From Sunxiuqinia sp. (GTDB taxonomy: Bacteria > Bacteroidota > Bacteroidia > Bacteroidales > Prolixibacteraceae): a DNA stretch of 36,447 nucleotides. Position numbers and translations under genes: made by a program. Under the pieces are notes generated by a model. That model was not told where the DNA came from. It was given only the letters and a program-made list of their open reading frames with translations, and did no database searches. This document shows positions 27,715 through 36,447 of the stretch, one piece after another; the first letter of the stretch is position 1, and the number at the start of each line of letters is the position of its first letter. The DNA is taken from NCBI GenBank assembly GCA_003246935.1, contig QKCF01000262.1, forward strand, positions 1 through 36,447. The letters run 5' to 3'.

Positions 27715-28497
27715 ACGCCATATCAATTACCTGCGAATTTCTGTTACCGACCGTTGTAACCTCCGATGCACCTATTGCATGCCTGCCGACGGCGTCAAAC
27801 TAATGAAGCACGACGATTTACTTTCATTTGAAGAAATTGAAAGTTTCACCCAGTTAGCAGTCGCCAAAGGCATCTCAAAAGTGCGGTTGACAGGAGGTGA
27901 GCCGTTGGTGCGAAAAAACATCGTCGAACTGGTGCAGAGACTAGCATCAATCGAAGGATTGGAAGACCTGGCATTAACAACGAACGGGATTTTACTTCCC
28001 CAATTTGCTGAAGATCTAAAAAAAGCAGGTTTGAAACGGGTCAACATTAGCTTGGATACCCTCAATGCTGATCGTTATTGCGAGATTACAAGAACCGGAA
28101 ATATCAAGGACGTTTTCAAAGGAATAGAAGCTGCGCAAAAAGCAGGATTTCATCCGATCAAAATCAATATTGTGTTTTATTAGGTGAGCCCAATGATGAG
28201 GTTAACCAACTAAAACAATATTGCTCGGATCATCATTTAGATTTGCGCTTTATCCACCAGATGAACTTACAAAATGGTGAGTTCTCAAAAGTTGAAGGCG
28301 GAGAAGGCGGAAACTGCAGTCGTTGCAATCGAGTTCGATTGCTGGCTAACGGCGATGTAAAACCATGCCTTTTCAGTGATTTGGCTTACAATATCCGAGA
28401 ACTGGGGCACGAACAAGCTCTGAATTTGGCCATTGGCAACAAGCCTCGATCGGGAACATTCAATAAATCAGGTGAGTTTTACAACATCGGAGGATAA
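27698..28497 (+). pseudogene. moaA: GTP 3',8-cyclase MoaA with an apparent frameshift (ORFs 27698-28183 and 28078-28497)
   Basis: Frame 1: YLRISVTDRCNLRCTYCMPADG...VRLTGGEPLVRKN...HPIKINIVFY*. Frame 2 from about 28170: LLGEPNDEVNQLKQYCSDHHLDLRFIHQMN...CSRCNRVRLLANGDVKPCLF...FYNIGG. Confidence 0.88.
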
Positions 28498-28543
28498 TAC
28501 AAGTATTCAGGTTTCAGTCACAGTTAACAGTCATCAAATTTTT

Positions 28544-28996
28544 ATGAAAAAACTAACACACATCGACGACGCGGGAAGAGCCAATATGGTTGATGTCGGG
28601 CACAAAAGCCAACAAAGCAGATCAGCCACAGCCGAAGGTTTCATCTCGTTGAATGCTGAAACGCTAAAATTAATTAGCGAAAACCAACTAAAAAAAGGGG
28701 ATGTGATTACAGTGGCCGAAATTGCCGGCATTCAAGGCGCCAAGCGAACCAGTGACCTCATCCCCCTTTGCCATACGCTTCTATTGACGAAAGTAGAAGT
28801 TCATTGCGAAATTAGTGACAGCGGAATAAAAGCCACGTGTACAGCAAAATGTATCGGACAAACAGGCGTTGAGATGGAAGCTTTAACAGGCGTACAAGTT
28901 GCACTGCTTACCATTTACGACATGTGCAAAGCTGTTGATAAGGCAATGGTAATTTCAGATGTTCGCTTACTCAAAAAAACAAAAACAGACCTATAA
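28544..28996 (+). CDS. moaC: Cyclic pyranopterin monophosphate synthase MoaC
   Basis: [33 protein letters not shown]...[26 protein letters not shown]...[31 protein letters not shown] at 28544. Confidence 0.96.
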   Translation: MKKLTHIDDAGRANMVDVGHKSQQSRSATAEGFISLNAETLKLISENQLKKGDVITVAEIAGIQGAKRTSDLIPLCHTLLLTKVEVHCEISDSGIKATCTAKCIGQTGVEMEALTGVQVALLTIYDMCKAVDKAMVISDVRLLKKTKTDL

Positions 28997-29008
28997 TCAA
29001 ATTCAATC

Positions 29009-29944
29009 ATGACAACCAATATTGCCATCCTTTCAGTCAATGTTTCCGAAAAAAAAGGCACAATTAAGAAGCCTGTTCCTCAAATAAAATTAACCGGAAT
29101 AGGTGTTGTCGGTGATGCGCATTCGGGCAATTGGCATCGACAGGTAAGTCTGCTTGCAAAGGAAAGTATCGATAAATTTGCAATCGAAGCAGGACGACAA
29201 ATCAAATTTGGAGAATTTGCCGAAAACATCACCACTGAAGGTTTACTCCTTCACACAACAAAACCGATGGATCGCTTTATTGGGGAGAACATTGAACTGG
29301 AAGTAACGCAAATCGGGAAAAAATGTCACGGCGATAACTGCAACATATTTCGGGAAGTTGGCAACTGTGTGATGCCAAAGGAAGGCATCTTTGCACGTGT
29401 AATCCGTCACGGGGAACTTAAAGCAGGAGAACAGCTTGCTTACCAACCACGAATTTTGAAAATCAAGATTATAACCATGAGCGATCGGGCAAGCCGCGGC
29501 GAGTATGATGACAAAAGCGGGCCACAAATCAAAAACCTCAGTCAAAAATATTTTGAAACGATCAATCGCAAGTTCCATTTCGAACAAACACTAATTCCCG
29601 ACCAAGCTGATTTATTAAAAGCGGAAATTGAAGCTGCAGTTGATGATCAGTTTGATGTAATTTTCACAACCGGAGGAACAGGAATAGGTCCGCGTGATAT
29701 CACTCCGGAAACAATACGCCCAATGCTGCACAAAGAAATCCCCGGAATTATGGAGCTCATCCGTGTAAAATACGGCATGGAAAAACCAGCAGCCTTGCTC
29801 AGCCGCGGAATCGCTGGACTAATTAAGCAAACACTCATTTATGCCATGCCGGGTAGCGTAAAAGCTGTCACTGAGTATTGCAACGAGATCTTGCCAACCA
29901 TTGAACACTCTTTATACATGATCCACGGGATCGACAGTCATTAA
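29009..29944 (+). CDS. MOSC domain fused to MogA/MoaB-like molybdopterin adenylyltransferase
   Basis: N-terminal GVVGDAHSGNWHRQVSLLAKESIDKF...FAENITTEGLLL (MOSC); C-terminal IITMSDRASRGEYDDKSGP...DVIFTTGGTGIGPRDITPETIRPML (MogA). Confidence 0.92.
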   Translation: MTTNIAILSVNVSEKKGTIKKPVPQIKLTGIGVVGDAHSGNWHRQVSLLAKESIDKFAIEAGRQIKFGEFAENITTEGLLLHTTKPMDRFIGENIELEVTQIGKKCHGDNCNIFREVGNCVMPKEGIFARVIRHGELKAGEQLAYQPRILKIKIITMSDRASRGEYDDKSGPQIKNLSQKYFETINRKFHFEQTLIPDQADLLKAEIEAAVDDQFDVIFTTGGTGIGPRDITPETIRPMLHKEIPGIMELIRVKYGMEKPAALLSRGIAGLIKQTLIYAMPGSVKAVTEYCNEILPTIEHSLYMIHGIDSH

Positions 29945-29947
29945 AAA

Positions 29948-29971
29948 ATCCCGACGAAAAATCGCCGGGAT
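29948..29971 (-). terminator. Hairpin terminator between convergent genes (T-tract on the minus strand)
   Basis: ATCCCG-A-CGA-AAAA-TCG-C-CGGGAT preceded on the plus strand by AAAAA. Confidence 0.7.
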
Positions 29972-30063
29972 CCATGATATCATTAACTCATATTTACTGA
30001 GTTAGTGTACACCGATCGGATCTGCATTTCCATCCGGATCTCCGATTACATAGCCATCTGTTT

Positions 30064-31194
30064 TTACAGCACCCAACACATATGCGGAGAAGCCATTGAT
30101 GTCCCGCTTAAAGTAGCATAACCACCATCTTTGTATGTGGAGTAAATACTAACCCCCGGTTCACAATAGTCAATCGGAGGATTTCCGTAATTTGAGAAAT
30201 ATGCAAATTCATCGCTGCTATCCATTGCCGAAACAGTGTAAATATTAGCACCGTTAGCACGTGCAGGAGAATGATTATTCGCATCATCCGACTCGTTACC
30301 GGCAGCTAAAGCGAATTTCACAGTAGCCGAAGCAGCAACAACAGCATCATCCAACGAGGTTGACACACCACCGCCTAAACTCATATTGGCAACATCTCCA
30401 TTAGCCGCATTTGCATCAACATAGTCGATGCCGGCAATTACTCCAGAAGTAGTACCACTGCCACGACGGTTCAAAACTTTTACAGGAACCACAGTGGCAC
30501 CTGCTGCAACTCCGACAACACCGATTTCGTTATCCAAAGCAGCAATAGTTCCGGCAACATGAGTACCGTGTCCATTCAGATCATCACCATCACGGTCTGA
30601 AGTAAAGTTAGCTGCACGTGTTTCATCGACATTCAAATCAGGATGATCAAAGTCTACACCAGTATCAATAATCCATACAGTTTTACCTGCTGCTGCGACA
30701 CCTCCGTTCACGCGAGTAATCCCCCAAGGAATCGTTTGTGCCGGATCACCGGACGAATCAGTACCGGGTTTTACTTTTACCACAATTGGACTTAAAGCGA
30801 TAACCTGATCTTCTTCAATGCGTGCAATAGAAGGATCACCTTCCAATTTTTTCACTTGCCCGGGAGGAAGCTTAACAGCAAACCCTTTAAGTGCTGAAGC
30901 GTAAACATATTCAATCTCTCCGTCAGTAACATCCAATTTTTTCAAAAGCTTCTCCACTGCTTCAGAAACTTTATCTTTCTTTTTTCCATAACCCAGTGTC
31001 GATGCTAATTGAGCATTCAACTCCAGATCATTTAAAGTAACAATGTAAGATGTTTTTCCGGGTGCGGCCGATTTCAAACTTGCCTCTGTTTCAACAGAAT
31101 TCACATCATCAGCTGATTTTTCACAAGAATACATGACCGCTGCGCAAGCCAATACCCCGCAGACTAGTCCGAGACGTTTTAAGTTTTTCATCAT
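30064..31194 (-). CDS. S8 family (subtilisin-like) serine protease with I9 propeptide, lipoprotein signal; 3' end frame-disrupted
   Basis: VWIIDTGVDFDHPDLN, NGHGTHVAGTIAA, LSGTSMASPH; N-terminal YIVTLNDLELNAQLA...inhibitor-like domain. Ends abruptly at MCWVL*. Confidence 0.92.
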   Translation of the reverse strand: MMKNLKRLGLVCGVLACAAVMYSCEKSADDVNSVETEASLKSAAPGKTSYIVTLNDLELNAQLASTLGYGKKKDKVSEAVEKLLKKLDVTDGEIEYVYASALKGFAVKLPPGQVKKLEGDPSIARIEEDQVIALSPIVVKVKPGTDSSGDPAQTIPWGITRVNGGVAAAGKTVWIIDTGVDFDHPDLNVDETRAANFTSDRDGDDLNGHGTHVAGTIAALDNEIGVVGVAAGATVVPVKVLNRRGSGTTSGVIAGIDYVDANAANGDVANMSLGGGVSTSLDDAVVAASATVKFALAAGNESDDANNHSPARANGANIYTVSAMDSSDEFAYFSNYGNPPIDYCEPGVSIYSTYKDGGYATLSGTSMASPHMCWVL

Positions 31195-31324
31195 TTCTAG
31201 GAATTTTGGATTAATAAAAAGTTAGTCCTCCCAAACAACTTTTTCTCTTAGTAAAAATGTAACGCACATTTGTGCCAAATGTTTTACATTCTGTTAATTT
31301 AAATTCCTACTGTACATCATTATT

Positions 31325-34300
31325 CTATTTTCCGTACTGACTAGGCGGAACATTGTAACGTTCTTTAAACTTTTTACTGAAGTATTTTAAGTCATTGAAT
31401 CCGCATGCATAAGCTGCCTCAGAAACATTATATCCTCCGGAAACCAAGTACTGCGCTGCAATCTGTAGTTTCGTATTTCTCAAAAATTCAACGGGGCTCA
31501 TACCTGTCAAACTTTTGATCTTATTGTAAAAAACAGTACGTCCTAAAGCGGTCTCTTTGACCAATGCATCAACATTGAATTCCGAATTTTGACAATTTTC
31601 CGTGATCAAATCCACTAACGATTTCAAAAACTCTTCGTCCTTATTTGTAATTTTCAGGTCGCCCGGGAACGGATTGCTCTTACTAAAGTAAGCCAACACA
31701 TTCTGCCGTTGTCGAATCAAGTTCTGAACAACGCTCAGCAAATACTCCGAGTTGAAAGGCTTGATCACATATGCCTCAGCACCGGACTCAATTCCCTCAA
31801 TTTGTGAATCGACGGCAGACTTGGCTGTCAACATCACCACCGGAATATGACTCAATTCAAAATCCTTCTTGATTTCACGAGTCATTTGAATTCCGTCCAT
31901 CACCGGCATCATCAAATCGGTCACTATTAAATCAGGATGTTTTTCGCGCGTTAACTGCAAGCCCTGCTCACCGTTTTCAGCGTGTAAAATTTCGAAATTA
32001 CCTCCTAATATTGAAGCTAGATACTGACGGATCTCAGTCTGATCCTCAACCAGCAATATCGAATACTTCTTTTTATCGGCGTTCATGTCTGTGCCATTCG
32101 CTAACTCCAAATCAGGAGTTAACTCCAGCTCGTCTGCATGCGAAATTGGTCTGATCTGATCGGCGGGTTTGTAGCTCAACTCGTCGCTCGTGAAATGCTT
32201 TTGCCCATGCTTTAAGGTTACGGTGAAGGTACTTCCCTGCCCTTCCTCACTTTGAACTTCAATGTCTCCCTTGTGCAATTTCATCAACTCGTAGGAATAT
32301 GCCAGGCCAATTCCACTGCCGCTGTGCTCAGGGTTATCATCCGACAAAGCCGTAAAGCGTTGGAAAAGCATCGGCATTTTGTTTTTTGCTATTCCCTTGC
32401 CTTCGTCCGCCACGAAAATCTGCACCCGATTATTTTTCCGATCTTCTTCAATGCGAACAGAGATCCGTTTGCCACTTGGTGTAAACTTGAAAGCATTCGA
32501 CAATAAATTGAATAAAACAGAGTCCATCTTTTCGGCATCAATCCAAACAGGAATTGCCTCATGCTTCTCCGGCAAGACAAAATCAATCTGTTTTTGCTCT
32601 GCCATTTGCTCGAAATTCTGACAGATGTCGCATACAAAAGACACTAAATCAACCTCTCCCAGTTTTAGTCGCATCTTCTGGTTCTGCACCTTCCGGAAAT
32701 CCAGCAACTGGTTAATCAATCGCAGCATTCGCTTTCCGTTGCTACTCATTATCTCAATCGGCTGTTTGACTGATGCTGGCAACTCGCTCATTCGTTTTAA
32801 GTCTTCGAGCGGACCAAGCACTAAGGTTAACGGGGTTCTGATTTCATGCGAGATATTCGTAAAGAACTTCAATTTGATCTCATTTACTTTTCGCTCTACA
32901 CGCAAATCGGTACTTAGACGATTGTATTTAATGAAGATCCGCCGCGACGTCTCACCAATAAATAACGCTAACAATACATAAGCGGCATAAGCCCAATTAG
33001 TACGCCACCAAGGAGGCAAAATTGTAATATGTAATTCACGTGGATTATCAGCCCAGGTACCATTCCAGTTTGCAGCTTTCACTTTGAATGTGTAATCGCC
33101 GGGCGCCAGGTTTGTATAAGCAGCCTTTCGCTCATTGCGAACATCGTACCATTGCTGATCAAAGCCATCCAAAGTGTAGGAATAGCGATTTTTTTGCGGA
33201 TCAAAGAAACTCAATGCCGCATATTCGATACTAAAGCTTGACTGATTGTATTTCAACACCAGGTGATCTGTAAAGTTGATATGTGTTTTTAGAGGGGAGT
33301 CTTCACTTCTGTAATCCACTTCCTCGTTGAACAATGAAAAAGAGGTAAATATCACCGGAGGTTGAAACGACTGGACCTTCACTTCACTTTCCCGAACAAT
33401 CAGCAATCCATCCAGTGTTCCGAACAACAGACGCCCGTCCTTCAACTTGTAACAGGTTCCCTCGGAAAAGTTACTGCACATCAAACCGTTATTCGTATCG
33501 TAGTTTTCAAAATCCTTGGTTTGAATATTATAGCGTGAAATACCATTCTCGGTACTTAACCACAGGTTTCCGTTTTTCCCTTCCAGCATTCCGAAGACAG
33601 CATCATTTATTAAGCCTTCCTGCTCACTTACATGACTGAAAATTACTTCGTCGTCGGAGTTCTGCATAATCCGGTTCAAACCTCCGCCAAACGTCCCGAG
33701 CCACATTCGGTGCGCCTCATCTTCGTACAGGTAAATCAAGTCGTTGTAGCTCATGCTTCGATCGTAATTCACATCGTAGAAGTAAGATTTGAAGCGCGGA
33801 TTCGGGTCGGTTATCGGGCTTATCAACTCATTTAGACCGAAGGTTGTTGCCACCCAAACAGTTCCCCCTAAATCAACCAAAACATAACGAACCTCGTTAC
33901 TCGAGAGGTTGCTGTTTGCTGTTGACACATTACGGAAACGCAAATGATCGGAAGTTGGATTGTCAATTACATCGATACCGGAACCATAAGTTCCTGCCAG
34001 GATTCGCCCCTCATGATCTTCAGTAATACAATACACATTGTCGTTTGCCAATGATTGAGGATTGCCTTCCTGGTGGCGATAGATTTGAAACGAAAGATCG
34101 GCATAATTCCGGTAGCTCTGCAACGGGCGATTACTTCGTGCTAAACCGCCACCCTTCGATCCCAGCCAAATATAGCCGAGCTTGTCCTGCAAAATCGTGT
34201 ACACATTAAAGCGTCCCATTCGCCCTTGAGCCGTAGGAATACCATCATATTTATGAATAAGCTTGAACTGCGGATCGTAAACGTACAAACGCCCCGACTT

Positions 34301-35710
34301 TGTAGCCAACCAAATATTTTGACGGTTATCCTGAGTGATCGCCCTGATAACATTATCGCTCAGGCTCTCCACTTTCTTCTCAACTTTCAGCTGACGAAAC
34401 ATCGGATTGGCAGGCATCAGTTTATTGATACCACCATTAAACTGACCGGCGCCAATCCACAGCAAGCCCGATTTATCTTCTGCAACACAGTATGCAATAT
34501 CCGAGCTTAGTGAATTAGGATCGTTGGGATCGTTACGATAAAAGCGAAATTCCTCCTTGTTTTCATCAAAAAGACCTAAACCGCCACCATGAGTAGCAAC
34601 CCACAGATTTCCTTCGCGATCTTCAAAAAGAAACTGCCTTTGTAAATCCACCAATGATTGAATTTCCTTCGGCACTAACTGGTAAAAAACAGCCTTTGCC
34701 AAATCATATTTAATACGTGTGATTCCAAAATCATCTGTTGTTACCCACAATGCATTGTGCGAGTCTTCGTAAACATCAACTATAGTTTGTCCATCCATAA
34801 ACTGCTTCACCACTTGGCCATCGGCTTTACAAATAAACAAACCGCCGGATTTTGTGCCAATTAACAGCTTACCATCGCTCCTGAGTTTTACCAGATTCAC
34901 AACGTCGTTCAAGCCCGTTATTGAAAGCTTTTCCAACTTTTTCTGCTCCAAATCCATCCGCAACAAGCCATTCATTCGGGTACCGAAGTAAAGGTATTTG
35001 CCATCGGCAACGCCGCAAGTGAAACTTAGTTCTTTTGAAAAAACCTGTGTAGCTTCAGTATGGCTATCTGATTTAGTCTCCAAACTAAAATATTTCAATC
35101 CGACAGCTGTGCCAACCCAAATCCCCGAATCCTTATCGGCAATGATAAAATTAATGGCGGGGTTGGCTAAATCTCCTCCATCTTTCAAGCTTATCTCACC
35201 AACCTGATAAATATCGTTTCCCCTTTCCGGAGCCTGCAACCGATAAATACCTGCATTGTTTGTGCCCAACCAAATCTGATCGTTCAACTCCAAAAAGGAG
35301 GTCACTTGCGTATTGCGGGGATTCCCGGGCTCGGTTGTTGGCGGAAATGAATAAAACCGCTCCGTTCTTAAATCCAGGTAATGATAATGCCCGTCATGAG
35401 AAGCCAGCCAAATAAAACCCCGTTTATCCTCCCAAATTGAAACAATGCGGTTGTTTGTTAACGAATACGGATTGTTGTATTGTGTTTTGTACACTTTGAA
35501 TTCATAACCATCATAACGATTCAATCCGTCCATCGTGCCAAACCACATATAGCCGCGACTGTCGCAAAAAATACTTTGAACTGAATTCTGAGAAAGTCCG
35601 TCGTTGGTATTCAATACCTCAAAACGTTCCACCTCGACAGCCCAAAGGGTGCAATGAATAAACAGGAAAAGAAGGCCAAAGAAAAGCTTTTGAAAATGCT
35701 TCACACTCAT
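31325..35710 (-). CDS. Hybrid two-component system regulator (propeller sensor, Y_Y_Y, HisKA, HATPase, REC, AraC-type HTH)
   Basis: Repeated propeller blades (GLSQNSVQSIFCDSRGYMWFGTMDGLNRYDG), FFTNISHEIRTPLTLVLGPLEDL, GSGIGLAYSYELMKLHKGDIEV, LLVEDQTEIRQYL...DLIVTDLMMPVMDGI, VSEAAYACGFNDLKYFSKKFKERYNVPPSQY. Start at 35710 gives a signal peptide. Confidence 0.96.
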   Translation of the reverse strand: MSVKHFQKLFFGLLFLFIHCTLWAVEVERFEVLNTNDGLSQNSVQSIFCDSRGYMWFGTMDGLNRYDGYEFKVYKTQYNNPYSLTNNRIVSIWEDKRGFIWLASHDGHYHYLDLRTERFYSFPPTTEPGNPRNTQVTSFLELNDQIWLGTNNAGIYRLQAPERGNDIYQVGEISLKDGGDLANPAINFIIADKDSGIWVGTAVGLKYFSLETKSDSHTEATQVFSKELSFTCGVADGKYLYFGTRMNGLLRMDLEQKKLEKLSITGLNDVVNLVKLRSDGKLLIGTKSGGLFICKADGQVVKQFMDGQTIVDVYEDSHNALWVTTDDFGITRIKYDLAKAVFYQLVPKEIQSLVDLQRQFLFEDREGNLWVATHGGGLGLFDENKEEFRFYRNDPNDPNSLSSDIAYCVAEDKSGLLWIGAGQFNGGINKLMPANPMFRQLKVEKKVESLSDNVIRAITQDNRQNIWLATKSGRLYVYDPQFKLIHKYDGIPTAQGRMGRFNVYTILQDKLGYIWLGSKGGGLARSNRPLQSYRNYADLSFQIYRHQEGNPQSLANDNVYCITEDHEGRILAGTYGSGIDVIDNPTSDHLRFRNVSTANSNLSSNEVRYVLVDLGGTVWVATTFGLNELISPITDPNPRFKSYFYDVNYDRSMSYNDLIYLYEDEAHRMWLGTFGGGLNRIMQNSDDEVIFSHVSEQEGLINDAVFGMLEGKNGNLWLSTENGISRYNIQTKDFENYDTNNGLMCSNFSEGTCYKLKDGRLLFGTLDGLLIVRESEVKVQSFQPPVIFTSFSLFNEEVDYRSEDSPLKTHINFTDHLVLKYNQSSFSIEYAALSFFDPQKNRYSYTLDGFDQQWYDVRNERKAAYTNLAPGDYTFKVKAANWNGTWADNPRELHITILPPWWRTNWAYAAYVLLALFIGETSRRIFIKYNRLSTDLRVERKVNEIKLKFFTNISHEIRTPLTLVLGPLEDLKRMSELPASVKQPIEIMSSNGKRMLRLINQLLDFRKVQNQKMRLKLGEVDLVSFVCDICQNFEQMAEQKQIDFVLPEKHEAIPVWIDAEKMDSVLFNLLSNAFKFTPSGKRISVRIEEDRKNNRVQIFVADEGKGIAKNKMPMLFQRFTALSDDNPEHSGSGIGLAYSYELMKLHKGDIEVQSEEGQGSTFTVTLKHGQKHFTSDELSYKPADQIRPISHADELELTPDLELANGTDMNADKKKYSILLVEDQTEIRQYLASILGGNFEILHAENGEQGLQLTREKHPDLIVTDLMMPVMDGIQMTREIKKDFELSHIPVVMLTAKSAVDSQIEGIESGAEAYVIKPFNSEYLLSVVQNLIRQRQNVLAYFSKSNPFPGDLKITNKDEEFLKSLVDLITENCQNSEFNVDALVKETALGRTVFYNKIKSLTGMSPVEFLRNTKLQIAAQYLVSGGYNVSEAAYACGFNDLKYFSKKFKERYNVPPSQYGK

Positions 35711-35835
35711 TCGTTTTAGATTTCCCAAATTTGGCAAAAAACAAGTCGTCTGCAAAAATTTGCTATGGCAAAATACAATATTCAAACCTTGTAAAGTCCT
35801 TTTCAGTAAGCGCTATCACAATGTTTTTGAATAGT

Positions 35836-35876
35836 GCGATAAACAATTCACCCCCCTATAACAGTCAATTTATCGC
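35836..35876. promoter_or_regulatory. Inverted repeat in the divergent regulator/GH28 intergenic region
   Basis: GCGATAAA (35836-35843) and TTTATCGC (35869-35876): perfect 8-bp inverted repeat with a 25-bp spacer. Confidence 0.4.
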
Positions 35877-35975
35877 CAATAAAAGAGAGCGGGATCAATT
35901 AAGTTTGCAATCGATTGAATTCATAAAAGCAATTCAGTGACGAAAACAATTCATGTAGAACATCTTTTTACACCT

Positions 35976-36447
35976 ATGAAATCCATTAAATTAATCATCG
36001 CAGTTGCATTCATTGCCATCTTCAGTTGGTCGGCAAAGGCCATTCAGGACGAATCGAAGTGGGCCGAGATTTACGAAATCGTAAATAATATCCAAGAACC
36101 GGTTTTTCCCGACAAAACCTTCAGCATTGTTGATTTTGGAGCTAAAGCCGATGGAACCACTTTAAACACCAAGGCTATCAATAATGCGATCATAGCATGT
36201 ACCGAAGCTGGAGGTGGTACGGTATTGGTGCCGAAAGGAACATTCCTGACTGGCGCAGTTCACTTGCAGAACAACGTGAACCTGCACATTGCAGAAGGTG
36301 CATCATTGAAGTTCTCAACAAACCCCAAAGATTATTTGCCATTGGTACAAACCCGCTGGGAAGGTAACGACGTATTCAACTACTCTCCGCTGATCTATGC
36401 CAACGGTCAAAATAACATTGCCATCACTGGAAAAGGAACCGTTGACG
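35976..36447 (+). CDS. Glycoside hydrolase family 28 (polygalacturonase-like) protein, 3' end outside the window
   Basis: My translation: MKSIKLIIAVAFIAIFSWSAKA...FSIVDFGAKADGTTLNTKAINNAIIACTEAGGGTVLVPKGTFLTGAVHLQNNVNLHIAEGASLKFSTNPKDYLP...PLIYANGQNNIAITGKGTVD. Confidence 0.9.
   Translation, partial: MKSIKLIIAVAFIAIFSWSAKAIQDESKWAEIYEIVNNIQEPVFPDKTFSIVDFGAKADGTTLNTKAINNAIIACTEAGGGTVLVPKGTFLTGAVHLQNNVNLHIAEGASLKFSTNPKDYLPLVQTRWEGNDVFNYSPLIYANGQNNIAITGKGTVD

Noticed and set aside
32252-32981. Several plus-strand ORFs within the hybrid regulator
   Set aside because: Shadow ORFs antisense to conserved kinase and propeller coding sequence.

Overview
This window looks like chromosomal DNA from a Bacteroidota bacterium, judging by FecR/ECF/TonB receptor modules, a hybrid two-component regulator and TAnnTTTG-type promoters. 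From left to right it contains: a molybdenum hydroxylase operon (XdhC-MobA fusion, 2Fe-2S subunit, Mo-binding subunit); a hypothetical gene followed by a 13-unit, 21-bp degenerate tandem array; a minus-strand TetR/TolC/HlyD/ABC/ABC/permease/permease efflux operon interrupted by a GxxExxY gene and a four-helix-bundle (23S rRNA IVP-like) gene, each flanked by short inverted repeats; an EamA transporter; an ECF sigma/FecR/TonB receptor/second FecR/DUF4382 module; an outer-membrane barrel protein; mnmA, yicC, gmk and nadD; Cu/Zn sodC; a molybdenum cofactor operon (mobB-like, moeA, frame-disrupted moaA, moaC, MOSC-MogA fusion) preceded by a structured leader with a terminator hairpin that resembles a riboswitch; a frame-disrupted S8 protease; a hybrid two-component regulator; and the start of a GH28 pectinase. 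The signals most worth checking are the Moco-operon leader (candidate Moco riboswitch and OFF terminator), the inverted-repeat cassettes that punctuate the efflux operon, the 21-bp array, the paired TetR operators, and the frame disruptions in moaA and the S8 protease. All calls come from reading the sequence and the supplied translations; no database search or folding program was run.
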